The notes: generated from the letters alone by a model not told the origin. A stretch of 5,440 bases of DNA from Desulfobacterales bacterium (GCA_007127175.1 SKZX01000066.1:1-5440), one strand, 5' to 3'; shown: positions 1 to 5,440, numbered from the stretch's first letter. Program-made: numbers and translations.

Positions 1-651
1 ATCCAATACTCCGGGTACCCGGTGAGATCCGACATACGGCGGCCTCCCCGCAGGGACGGGGATCTGGCAGAAGAAGGCGGGTCTGCGGCACAGAGGCCCA
101 TGGTCATTCTCGTTCTGGGGGGCAGCCAGGGGGCCAGAAGCATTAACCTGGCCGTAACGGAAGCACTTGAACATATTGAGAACCTGTTTGATTTTGAGTT
201 CGTTCACCAGACCGGGTCCGCTGACGAAGCGTACGTAAAGGACCGATATGAAGAAAAGGGGGTAAAAGCCCTGGTGTCGGCTTTTTTCAATGACATGGCT
301 GCGGTTTACCGGAAAGCGGATCTTGCCGTATGCCGGGCAGGGGCCGGCACCCTGGCCGAGCTTGCCGTTTCAGGCGTTCCGGCAATCCTTATTCCATACC
401 CCCATGCTGCGGATGACCATCAGACCGCCAACGCCGAAGGCTATGTGGCCATGGGGGGTGCGCACATCATTTGGGAGTCGGAGATGACGCCGGAAAGCCT
501 CGCTTTTCTGATGATGCAGTACCGCTCGGGAAAGGATGTGCTCCAGCGGATGAAAATGAATCTCGAAAGGCATGCTGCCGGCGACGCATGCGGCATTATC
601 GCCCGGGAAGCGCTGCGCCTTGCCGGGTTCGAGAAGGCATATGACGGTTGA
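1..651 (+). CDS. murG: MurG, lipid II-forming GlcNAc transferase (3' part)
   Basis: This is the C-terminal 216 residues of UDP-GlcNAc:undecaprenyl-PP-MurNAc-pentapeptide GlcNAc transferase, the peripheral inner-membrane GT-B enzyme that converts lipid I to lipid II. The frame is open from base 1. The first codons read IQYSGYPVRSDI, matching the family's GNPVR-D segment, so the GTG at 22 is internal and the true start lies upstream. In visible-residue numbers, the GGSQGARSIN loop is at 40-49, HQTG at about 69-72, the donor-binding CRAGAGTLAE at 111-120, and PYPHAADDHQTANA at 132-145, all diagnostic of the C-terminal UDP-GlcNAc-binding domain. Against the usual 350-370 residues, about 140-150 N-terminal residues (acceptor and membrane side) are missing because of the window edge. 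The stop is TGA at 649-651. A linker rich in Arg, Glu and Gly (residues 13-33) before the GGSQGA strand is somewhat loosely conserved. The gene is followed by an unusually long gap before murC. Confidence 0.95.
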   Translation: MQYSGYPVRSDIRRPPRRDGDLAEEGGSAAQRPMVILVLGGSQGARSINLAVTEALEHIENLFDFEFVHQTGSADEAYVKDRYEEKGVKALVSAFFNDMAAVYRKADLAVCRAGAGTLAELAVSGVPAILIPYPHAADDHQTANAEGYVAMGGAHIIWESEMTPESLAFLMMQYRSGKDVLQRMKMNLERHAAGDACGIIAREALRLAGFEKAYDG

Positions 652-664
652 ACCGGGGGCGGCA

Positions 665-681
665 TTCACGGGGTCCGTGAA
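665..681 (+). other. Short hairpin just after the murG stop
   Basis: TTCACGG (665-671) is perfectly complementary to CCGTGAA (675-681) around a three-base GGT loop, giving a 7-bp stem beginning 13 bases after the murG stop. After an A-A mismatch, one more C-G pair (663/683) is possible. There is no U-tract after the stem (the sequence continues AAGTGGGTTTG), so it is a weak candidate for an intrinsic terminator. It could instead be a 3'-end stabiliser or processing hairpin. The complementarity is directly visible; any function is inferred. Confidence 0.5.
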
Positions 682-684
682 AGT

Positions 685-709
685 GGGTTTGACGGGATCG
701 GGGTCGGGG
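685..709 (+). other. Canonical G-quadruplex pattern (+ strand)
   Basis: Four G-runs at 685-687, 694-696, 700-703 and 706-709 are separated by loops of 6, 3 and 2 bases, which satisfies the G3+N1-7 rule. A further GGGG lies at 718-721, with an 8-base spacer. The runs are on the coding-sense strand, so the structure could form in a murG-murC transcript or in the non-template DNA. The pattern overlaps the left arm of the long inverted repeat, so the two structures would compete. The complementary right arm does not give four close G-runs on the other strand, so the property is one-sided. Confidence 0.4.
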
Positions 710-848
710 ACGGTATCGGGGTCGAAACGTGGAAATGGCGTAAATATTGGAATGAAAAGGCAAGATCATGATTGGCATGATTACTCAACGCTGTTACGGT
801 TTTCGGGGGCGAAAATCAACCGTCGGCCCCGATACCGACCCCGACCCC
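700..848. repeat. Long imperfect inverted repeat, MITE/REP-like element
   Basis: The left arm at 700-725 pairs with the right arm at 823-848. Of 26 positions, 24 are Watson-Crick matches, one (722/826) is T-G, and one (710/838) is A-A. The spacer is 97 bases. Both arms are GC-rich and built from a six-base motif: on the + strand, units ending in TCG or ACG repeat every six bases from 695 to 724, and the right arm mirrors this as CG-starting units from 824 to 847. The spacer has no coding capacity that I can recognise. TTTGA occurs on both outer sides (688-692 and 852-856), but it is short and not placed symmetrically with respect to the arms, so it is poor evidence for a target duplication. 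A miniature non-autonomous element is the best reading, but whether it is repeated elsewhere in the genome cannot be seen here. Confidence 0.6.
798..817 (+). other. Small hairpin with GGGG loop inside the repeat spacer
   Basis: TTTTCG (800-805) pairs with CGAAAA (810-815) around a GGGG tetraloop. A G-T pair (799/816) and a G-C pair (798/817) extend it to 8 bp. It lies near the right end of the spacer of the long inverted repeat, just before the right arm. A nested hairpin of this kind is compatible with a structured repeat element. No function can be assigned. Confidence 0.35.
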
Positions 849-929
849 CTTTTTGAAACGCAAGCGTTCCATTCAACATGCAACATTTTTGATTTCAGGC
901 AATGAACCGGAAACAAGGCGGATAACCGA

Positions 930-2306
930 ATGTACAGGAAGCAATATCATATCCATTTTGTCGGCATCGGGGGCATCGGCATGAGCGGTATCGCGGAGCT
1001 CCTGCTGAATCTCGGCTACCGGGTTTCCGGCTCCGATATTGCTGAAACCGACCTGACCCGGCGGCTGAGGCAGCTTGGGGGCAAGATATTTATCGACCAT
1101 CACCCGGATCATGTGGAAGGCGCCGACGTTGTGGTGACATCTTCGGCCATCAGGGCTGACAACCCTGAAGTGCAAACTGCAGCGAGCCGGTCTGTTCCCG
1201 TTATTCCGAGGGCTGAAATGCTGGCGGAATTGATGCGGCTCAAATACAGCATCGCTGTGGCCGGCGCCCATGGAAAGACATCGACCACCTCGATGCTTGC
1301 GTCGGTTCTGGGCGCCGGCGGTCTGGACCCGACGGTCGTTATCGGCGGGAAACTGAAAAGCATCGGAACCAACGCGGTTCTGGGGAGCGGGGATTTCATC
1401 GTGGCGGAAGCCGATGAGAGCGACGGTTCCTTTTTGAAATTCAACCCCACGATATCCGTGGTGACCAACATCGATGCCGAACACCTGGATTATTACAAGA
1501 ATATCGATGAAATCAAACGGGTGTTTTTGAGTTTTATAGATCGCATCCCTTTTTACGGGCTTGCGGTTCTTTGCCTGGACAACGACCATCTGCAGGACCT
1601 GATTCCAAAAATAAAAAAGCGCTTTATCACTTACGGCATAACGCCCCAGGCGGATTTCCAGGCCACCAATATCCGTTTTGAGGGAACCCGCACATCATTT
1701 GCCGTTTACCATGGCGGTTCAGCCCTGGGGGAAATTCAACTGAACCTGCCGGGGCTGCACAATGTGTCCAATGCTCTGGCAAGTGTTGCCGTAGGGATGG
1801 AGCTTGATATTCCGTTTGAAACCATCAAGGGCGCCCTGGAAACCATTGACGGCGTTGGGAGACGCCTTGAGGTCAAGGGGGAATCCGGGAGTATAACGGT
1901 TATTGATGATTACGGCCATCATCCCACCGAAATACGCGTCACGCTGGATGCCGTCCGGAAGAGCTGGCCGGACAGGCGGCTTGTGGCGGTTTTCCAGCCG
2001 CATCGGTATACGCGCACGCGCGATTTGTTCGATGAATTCACGCGGGCTTTTTATCAATCGGACATGCTTTTGATCCTGCCGGTCTACTCAGCCGGAGAGG
2101 CTGAAATCAAGGGCATTGATCATGATAAGCTGGCCAAGGGCATCCGTATTCACGGCCATAAAAACGTGGCGGCGGCAGAAGGCGCTGAAGCCGCCGCATC
2201 GGCTTTGGAAACAGCACTGCAGCCGGGCGACATATTGCTGACCCTGGGAGCCGGCAATGTATGGCAGGTGGGAGAGGCCGTTCTTGGTTTTTTGAAAAGG
2301 CGCTGA
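930..2306 (+). CDS. murC: MurC, UDP-N-acetylmuramate--L-alanine ligase
   Basis: This cytoplasmic ATP-dependent ligase adds L-alanine to UDP-MurNAc, the first peptide step of peptidoglycan precursor synthesis. At 458 residues it is close to the family norm (about 450-490). The N-terminal UDP-binding domain shows HFVGIGGIGMSGIAELL (9-25) and SGSD (33-36). The central ATPase domain has the P-loop GAHGKTST (112-119, Lys116), EADESDGSF (160-168) and NIDAEHLDYY (180-189), with His185 in the position of the conserved Mur-ligase histidine. PGLHNVSNALAS (274-285) follows. The C-terminal domain carries IDDYGHHPTEI (325-335), FQPHRYTRTR (355-364), VYSAGE (385-390) and LTLGAGN (437-443). The GHHPTEI and HRYTR signatures separate MurC from MurD, MurE and MurF. 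The ATG start is preceded by AAGG at 915-918, 11 bases upstream, and gives the usual short lead-in to the glycine loop. It follows the long repeat-bearing gap, and murB begins about 15 bases after its stop. It appears intact. Confidence 0.98.
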   Translation: MYRKQYHIHFVGIGGIGMSGIAELLLNLGYRVSGSDIAETDLTRRLRQLGGKIFIDHHPDHVEGADVVVTSSAIRADNPEVQTAASRSVPVIPRAEMLAELMRLKYSIAVAGAHGKTSTTSMLASVLGAGGLDPTVVIGGKLKSIGTNAVLGSGDFIVAEADESDGSFLKFNPTISVVTNIDAEHLDYYKNIDEIKRVFLSFIDRIPFYGLAVLCLDNDHLQDLIPKIKKRFITYGITPQADFQATNIRFEGTRTSFAVYHGGSALGEIQLNLPGLHNVSNALASVAVGMELDIPFETIKGALETIDGVGRRLEVKGESGSITVIDDYGHHPTEIRVTLDAVRKSWPDRRLVAVFQPHRYTRTRDLFDEFTRAFYQSDMLLILPVYSAGEAEIKGIDHDKLAKGIRIHGHKNVAAAEGAEAAASALETALQPGDILLTLGAGNVWQVGEAVLGFLKRR

Positions 2307-2321
2307 GCACACATTTTTATC

Positions 2322-3290
2322 GTGGGATATCCTGACGTGGTGTTAACCGGGACATTCAAAGATTTGCTGTCAAAACGGTTCGGCAAAAAGGTTCGTTTTG
2401 ACGAGCCCATGGCCAGGCATACGGCCTTTCGCATCGGCGGCCCGGCTGATGTACTCGTGTCGCCGGAGACGGTGGACGATATCGTTGACCTGCTCCGCAT
2501 CCTGGACGGCGAAAAAGCGGGCTGGTTTGTCATGGGCGGCGGCGCGAACCTGCTGGTGCGCGACGGGGGGATCCGGGGCGTGGTCATTGCCCCTTCTCCG
2601 GGGCTGTCGGAAATCCAGGTGGTTGAGGAAAAACCGGAAAGGGCGAGCCTTAAGGCCCAAAGCGGGGCGTTTTTGTGGGATGTCAGCCGGTTTGCAGCGG
2701 GCCGGGGGTTTGACGGGCTGGCTTTTGCAGCGGGGATCCCGGGGACGATCGGGGGCGCGGTTATGATGAATGCCGGTACGGCAGAGGGTGACATGTCCGG
2801 CGTGCTGGCTGACCTTGAAATTGTTTGCGGGCCGGGTGAGCGCCTCAGCGTTGACAGAAAAGAGCTCGAATTTGCCTACCGGTCGCTTCGGCTGCCGCCG
2901 GATGCGGCGGGATATGAAGGCAGGCCGGGGATTGTCGTGTCCGCCACGCTGCAGCTGAGCCGGAAAAAACCGGAAATGATCGGCCGGGAGATGGACAGGC
3001 AGCTTGCTGAGCGGAAACAGCGTCAGCCCGGCGGTTTTTCAGCGGGCAGCTTTTTCAGAAACCCGCCCGATGCGCCGGCGGCCGGAGAATTGATCGACCG
3101 GGCGGGACTCAAGGGCTTTACCGTCGGCGGCGCGGTGGTTTCTCAAAAGCACGCCAACTTTATCATAAACAGGAAAAACGCATCCGCCGGTGATGTACTG
3201 GTATTGATGGAAATCATACGAAAGCGTGTTAATGAGGCTTCCGGCGTAGTCCTCGAACCGGAAGTGAAGGTTGTCGGTGAGCCGGGTTAA
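2322..3290 (+). CDS. murB: MurB, UDP-N-acetylenolpyruvoylglucosamine reductase
   Basis: This FAD enzyme uses NADPH to reduce UDP-GlcNAc-enolpyruvate to UDP-MurNAc, the substrate of MurC encoded just upstream. FAD-domain motifs are HTAFRIGGPAD (33-43), GGGANLLVRDGGIRGVVI (72-89) and FAAGIPGTIGGAVMMNAGT (135-153). The substrate domain shows FAYRSLRLP (184-192, with the conserved YR arginine at 187), AGSFFRNP (241-248, Ser243 at the position of the proton-donating serine), VVSQKHANFIIN (272-283) and the C-terminal LEPEV (311-315) with its conserved glutamate. At 322 residues and without the extra C-terminal region of the E. coli enzyme, it looks like a type II MurB. The start is uncertain. The listed GTG at 2322 has no clear Shine-Dalgarno. 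In-frame GTG codons at 2337 and 2340 have GGGA (2324-2327) 9 or 12 bases upstream and would shorten the protein by 5 or 6 residues, none conserved. All candidates are GTG, so a weak start or coupling to murC is likely. Confidence 0.95.
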   Translation: MGYPDVVLTGTFKDLLSKRFGKKVRFDEPMARHTAFRIGGPADVLVSPETVDDIVDLLRILDGEKAGWFVMGGGANLLVRDGGIRGVVIAPSPGLSEIQVVEEKPERASLKAQSGAFLWDVSRFAAGRGFDGLAFAAGIPGTIGGAVMMNAGTAEGDMSGVLADLEIVCGPGERLSVDRKELEFAYRSLRLPPDAAGYEGRPGIVVSATLQLSRKKPEMIGREMDRQLAERKQRQPGGFSAGSFFRNPPDAPAAGELIDRAGLKGFTVGGAVVSQKHANFIINRKNASAGDVLVLMEIIRKRVNEASGVVLEPEVKVVGEPG

Positions 3291-3299
3291 TAAACGACG

Positions 3300-4196
3300 T
3301 TGAAACAAAAGATGGAGAGCGTTTCATTGGCAGCAAAGGCCGTTCGCAAAAACAAATTTACCAGGAAGGCGGATACAGGGGCAACCGGGCGATCGCTGCG
3401 ATGGTGGTTTTCAGGTGTTCTCTGGGTTGTCGCCGGCGCGGCTGTTTTAGCGTCTATCAGCCTGTTGTGTATTTTCGCGTATGACTATGCGACCCAGTGC
3501 GACTATTTCAGGGCGGAAGCCGTCAGTGTGTCCGGTTGCAGCCGTCTTGATCCCGAAACGGTCAGGGAGATCGCCGGGGCAAAGGAAGGCGTCAATATAT
3601 TGTCGGTCAATCTGGCCGCTGCCAGAAAACGCCTCACAGCTGATCCGTGGATCAAGGACGCTGCAATCAGGCGGTATTTCCCCTCCAAAATGTCAATCGA
3701 CATATACGAACACGAAGCCGTTGCCATCATTGATTTCGGCCGGTTATTCCTGATCAGCACGGAGGGGGAAATTTTCAAGGAATATGACAGGGGTGGCCCG
3801 GAATCCCTGCCGCTCATTTCGGGCGTCGCTTACCGGGATTGGCGGGCGGACGATCAGCAGAGAACGCGGGTATTTAAATCGGTAATGCATGTTTTGCAAC
3901 TGGGGCAGAGTGAAAAGAGCATCATCTCCAACGGCAGCATAGAAAAAATTATCGTCGACAAAGAGATCGGGTTGACCCTGAAGCTCAGGGAGCCGGATCA
4001 TCTGGTGGCGCTGGGGTTTGATGATTACGAGAAGAAAATCGAAAGGTTTGCAACCATCGCGACCCATCTTGAACGATCAGGGCCCGAAAGGACATTTTCC
4101 CTGGTGGACCTCAAGAACCCGGATCGCGTCGTGGCCAGGCCCGTGAGTGAAAAAAATATTGTCGCGGGAAAAGGAGGTTCAAGTGAAGGTACATGA
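3300..4196 (+). CDS. ftsQ: FtsQ/DivIB-family cell division protein
   Basis: This is a bitopic inner-membrane divisome protein. In the family, FtsQ binds FtsL and FtsB and links the early Z-ring proteins to septal peptidoglycan synthesis. The 298-residue frame has a basic cytoplasmic tail (about 1-34), one hydrophobic membrane segment (about 36-60), and a periplasmic POTRA domain (about 70-140) including VSVSGCSRLDPETVREIAG, LAAARKRLTADPWIKDAAIRRYFPSKMSIDIYEHEAVAIID in sequence. The FtsQ domain then starts at GRLFLISTEGEIFKEY (147-162). DPWI-A-I-R-FP and E-EAVA-I are family hallmarks. The start is uncertain: TTG at 3300 gives the longest frame, ATG at 3312 has only a weak AAAAG ahead of it, and TTG at 3327 has GGAG (3314-3317) 9 bases upstream. 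All leave the membrane segment and basic tail intact. The last residues (GKGGSS) are encoded by the Shine-Dalgarno region of ftsA, and the gene overlaps ftsA by 14 bases. No ddl gene lies between murB and ftsQ. Confidence 0.93.
   Translation: MKQKMESVSLAAKAVRKNKFTRKADTGATGRSLRWWFSGVLWVVAGAAVLASISLLCIFAYDYATQCDYFRAEAVSVSGCSRLDPETVREIAGAKEGVNILSVNLAAARKRLTADPWIKDAAIRRYFPSKMSIDIYEHEAVAIIDFGRLFLISTEGEIFKEYDRGGPESLPLISGVAYRDWRADDQQRTRVFKSVMHVLQLGQSEKSIISNGSIEKIIVDKEIGLTLKLREPDHLVALGFDDYEKKIERFATIATHLERSGPERTFSLVDLKNPDRVVARPVSEKNIVAGKGGSSEGT
4169..4177 (+). promoter_or_regulatory. Strong ribosome binding site that sets the ftsA start
   Basis: AAAAGGAGG at 4169-4177 is a near-perfect anti-16S match, 5 bases (TTCAA) before GTG 4183. 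It lies inside the last codons of ftsQ, where the same bases encode Gly-Lys-Gly-Gly. It is by far the best Shine-Dalgarno in the window. It decides for GTG 4183 over the in-frame GTG at 4147, which has no comparable site. Confidence 0.85.
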
Positions 4197-5409
4197 GGAA
4201 ATCGTCGTCGGGCTCGATATCGGCACCACGAAGATCTGTACGGTTGTAGGGGAGGTGTCCGGCAGCAAGGTCAATATCATAGGGATCGGAAGCCTTCCAT
4301 CGGTCGGGTTGCGCAAGGGCGTGGTCGTCAATATGGATTCCACAGTTGCATCCATAAAAAAAGCGGTGCAGGACGCTGAACTCATGGCCGGTTGTGAAAT
4401 TTCTTCAGTATATGCGGGGATTGCCGGTGGGCATATCACAGGGTTCAATTCACACGGGGTCATCGCAATAAAGGGCAGTGAAATTACGCAGGCGGACGTG
4501 GATCGCGTTATTGAAGCAGCCCGTGCAGTCGCCATTCCAATGGATCGTGAAGTGATCCATGTGCTTCCCCAGGAATTCATCATAGACGGCGAGGGCGGCA
4601 TTCAAAATCCGGTTGGAATGGCAGGCGTCCGTCTCGAGGCGAAGATTCATATCGTCACCGGGGCTGTGACATCCGCCCAGAATATCGTCAAGTGCGCAAA
4701 TCAGGCGGGTCTGGACGTATGTGACATTATCCTGGAGCCGATCGCATCGTGCGAGTCGGTGCTCACGCCCGAAGAAAGGGAAGTGGGTACCGGGTTGATC
4801 GATATCGGGGGTGGAACCACGGATCTCGCGATTTTTTCGGGGAATACAATCCGGCATACGTTTGTCCTGTCGCTGGGCGGAAACAACATGACCAATGATA
4901 TATCCGTGGGGCTGCGCATCCCCATGGCCGAGGCGGAAAAGATAAAAATCAACCACGGCACCTGCCTGGCGGGCCATATCAAGAGCAATGAAACCATCGA
5001 CCTTCCGGATATCGGCGGCCGCCAGGGACGGCAGTTGCCCCGCCAGATTCTTGCCGAGATCCTGGAACCCCGGGTCGAGGAGATCTTTACCCTGGTTAAA
5101 AGGGAAATTGCACGCGCTGGCATGAAAGATGAAATATCATCCGGTATTGTCCTGACCGGGGGGGCTTCTTTGCTGGACGGCATTACGGAAGTTGCGGAAT
5201 CCGTGTTCGAAGTTCCGGTGCGCCTTGGCATGCCCCACAGCATCAGCGGCCTTGTGGATGTCGTGACCAACCCCATGTATTCCACCGGGGTGGGTCTGGT
5301 GCTCTACGGTGCAAAAGACGAGGGGCGGAAGAAGTTCAGGATCAGGGATGCCAATATTTTTCATCGGATCATAAGCCGGATGAAACGCTGGTTTAAAGAT
5401 GTCATTTAA
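4183..5409 (+). CDS. ftsA: FtsA, actin-like cell division protein
   Basis: FtsA is the cytoplasmic actin/Hsp70-fold ATP-binding protein that anchors FtsZ to the inner membrane and recruits later divisome proteins. With the GTG start chosen from the strong Shine-Dalgarno, it has 408 residues, close to the E. coli length of 420. Seen in order: phosphate-1 loop VGLDIGTTKICTVVGE (9-24); the FtsA-specific 1C domain from about 85 to 160, following SSVYAGIAGGHITGFNSHG (74-92) and including EVIHVLPQEFIIDG (123-136); phosphate-2 loop GLIDIGGGTTDLAIF (204-218) after the ILEPIAS segment (183-189); adenosine motif GIVLTGGASLLDG (321-333); and a C-terminal amphipathic, positively charged helix (about 391-408, FHRIISRMKRWFKDVI) typical of the membrane-targeting sequence. 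An in-frame GTG at 4147 would add 12 residues but lacks a ribosome site. The 14-base overlap with ftsQ suggests translational coupling. The gene is intact, stopping at TAA 5407-5409, and ftsZ is expected next. Confidence 0.97.
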   Translation: MKVHEEIVVGLDIGTTKICTVVGEVSGSKVNIIGIGSLPSVGLRKGVVVNMDSTVASIKKAVQDAELMAGCEISSVYAGIAGGHITGFNSHGVIAIKGSEITQADVDRVIEAARAVAIPMDREVIHVLPQEFIIDGEGGIQNPVGMAGVRLEAKIHIVTGAVTSAQNIVKCANQAGLDVCDIILEPIASCESVLTPEEREVGTGLIDIGGGTTDLAIFSGNTIRHTFVLSLGGNNMTNDISVGLRIPMAEAEKIKINHGTCLAGHIKSNETIDLPDIGGRQGRQLPRQILAEILEPRVEEIFTLVKREIARAGMKDEISSGIVLTGGASLLDGITEVAESVFEVPVRLGMPHSISGLVDVVTNPMYSTGVGLVLYGAKDEGRKKFRIRDANIFHRIISRMKRWFKDVI

Positions 5410-5440
5410 AAACATATTGGAAATATTATCAACAAAAAGG
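5410..5440 (+). promoter_or_regulatory. Leader after ftsA with a partial ribosome binding site
   Basis: This is an AT-rich 31-base tail after the ftsA stop, ending AAAAAGG at 5434-5440. By position and composition, the final bases look like the first part of a Shine-Dalgarno for the next gene, which from dcw gene order should be ftsZ. The gene itself is not in the window, so this is inferred. Confidence 0.4.

Larger units (their letters stand above)
700..854 (+). terminator. Possible terminator/attenuator formed by the long inverted repeat
   Basis: The right arm of the inverted repeat ends at 848 and is followed, after one C, by five Ts (850-854). A GC-rich stem next to a U-run is the layout of a rho-independent terminator reading in the + direction. 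The opposite orientation has no T-run after its stem. Against this, the loop is about 97 bases, far longer than in efficient intrinsic terminators, and strong termination here would starve murC-murB-ftsQ-ftsA unless they have their own promoter. Partial attenuation, or accidental resemblance, are the alternatives. Confidence 0.25.
652..929. other. murG-murC intergenic region carrying repeat structures
   Basis: This is a 278-base non-coding gap inside an otherwise tightly packed cluster. From left to right it holds a short hairpin (665-681), a G-run block with a G-quadruplex pattern (685-709), a long inverted repeat (arms 700-725 and 823-848), two copies of CATGATT (767-773 and 776-782), a small hairpin with a GGGG loop (798-817), a T-run (850-854), and a small palindrome AACGC-AA-GCGTT (857-868). 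The murC leader follows. I see no convincing -35/-10 pair, tRNA, riboswitch or conserved small gene. The reading frame open across 572-856 starts inside murG and encodes low-complexity Gly/Ser/Arg sequence from the repeat arms, so I do not count it as a gene. Confidence 0.8.

Noticed and set aside
22..24. GTG at 22 as the start of murG
   Set aside because: The frame is open to base 1 and the preceding residues continue the MurG family sequence, so the gene is cut by the window edge.
689..718. Possible promoter with TTGACG (689-694) as -35
   Set aside because: At 17 bases spacing the -10 position is GGTATC/GTATCG, which lacks a TATAAT-like core, and the site is inside the G-rich repeat arm.
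773..792. Sigma-54-like TTGGCAT...GC
   Set aside because: The GG and GC dinucleotides are 14 bases apart rather than the required 10.
700..848. Integron attC site
   Set aside because: The arms lack the conserved core-site ends (GTTRRRY/RYYYAAC), and no integrase or cassette gene is nearby.
572..856. Open frame of 94 codons across the end of murG and the repeat region
   Set aside because: It starts inside murG in another frame, has no evident ribosome site, and its product is low-complexity Gly/Ser/Arg sequence produced by the repeat arms.
688..856. TTTGA on both sides of the repeat as a target-site duplication
   Set aside because: Five bases easily match by chance, and the copies lie at unequal distances from the two arms.
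873..1589. Long antisense open frame opposite murC (238 codons)
   Set aside because: It is fully opposite a well-conserved gene. Antisense frames of this length are common in GC-rich coding DNA, and the product shows no recognisable domain.
4450..4977. Antisense open frame opposite ftsA (175 codons)
   Set aside because: It is a shadow of the ftsA codon pattern with no motif of its own. A second overlapping antisense frame at 4701-5285 is of the same kind.

Overview
The window is a segment of a division and cell wall (dcw) cluster. All five genes lie on the + strand in the order murG (3' part only), murC, murB, ftsQ, ftsA, and the right edge stops just short of where ftsZ would be expected. 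Each gene was identified from family motifs visible in its translation. The organism is a Gram-negative-type bacterium with moderately GC-rich DNA. The order murG-murC-murB-ftsQ-ftsA with no ddl between murB and ftsQ, and the style of the MurC, MurB and FtsA sequences, suggest Desulfobacterota (former Deltaproteobacteria). That placement is an inference and was not tested by any search.

Layout: 1-651 is murG, whose first roughly 140-150 codons lie outside the window. 652-929 is a 278-base gap, the only sizeable non-coding stretch. 930-2306 is murC, 2322-3290 murB, 3300-4196 ftsQ, and 4183-5409 ftsA (start chosen from a very strong Shine-Dalgarno inside the end of ftsQ). 5410-5440 is the leader towards the next gene and ends in what looks like the first half of a Shine-Dalgarno.

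The genes act in sequence. MurB and MurC carry out consecutive cytoplasmic steps that make UDP-MurNAc and then UDP-MurNAc-L-Ala. MurG finishes lipid II at the inner face of the membrane. FtsQ and FtsA belong to the divisome that directs septal wall synthesis, with FtsA tethering FtsZ to the membrane. From murC to ftsA the genes are 15, 9 and -14 bases apart, as expected for one transcription unit with translational coupling.

The part that does not look like routine dcw sequence is the murG-murC gap. It holds a long imperfect inverted repeat (26-base arms, 24 Watson-Crick matches plus one G-T pair, about 97 bases between the arms). Both arms are built from a hexameric TCG-type motif, and the right arm is followed by five Ts. 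It looks like a small non-autonomous repeat element inserted in an essential operon, and it could also act as a terminator or attenuator. A canonical G-quadruplex pattern overlaps its left arm, and a separate short hairpin sits just after the murG stop. I found no new protein system: the coding part is ordinary dcw content.
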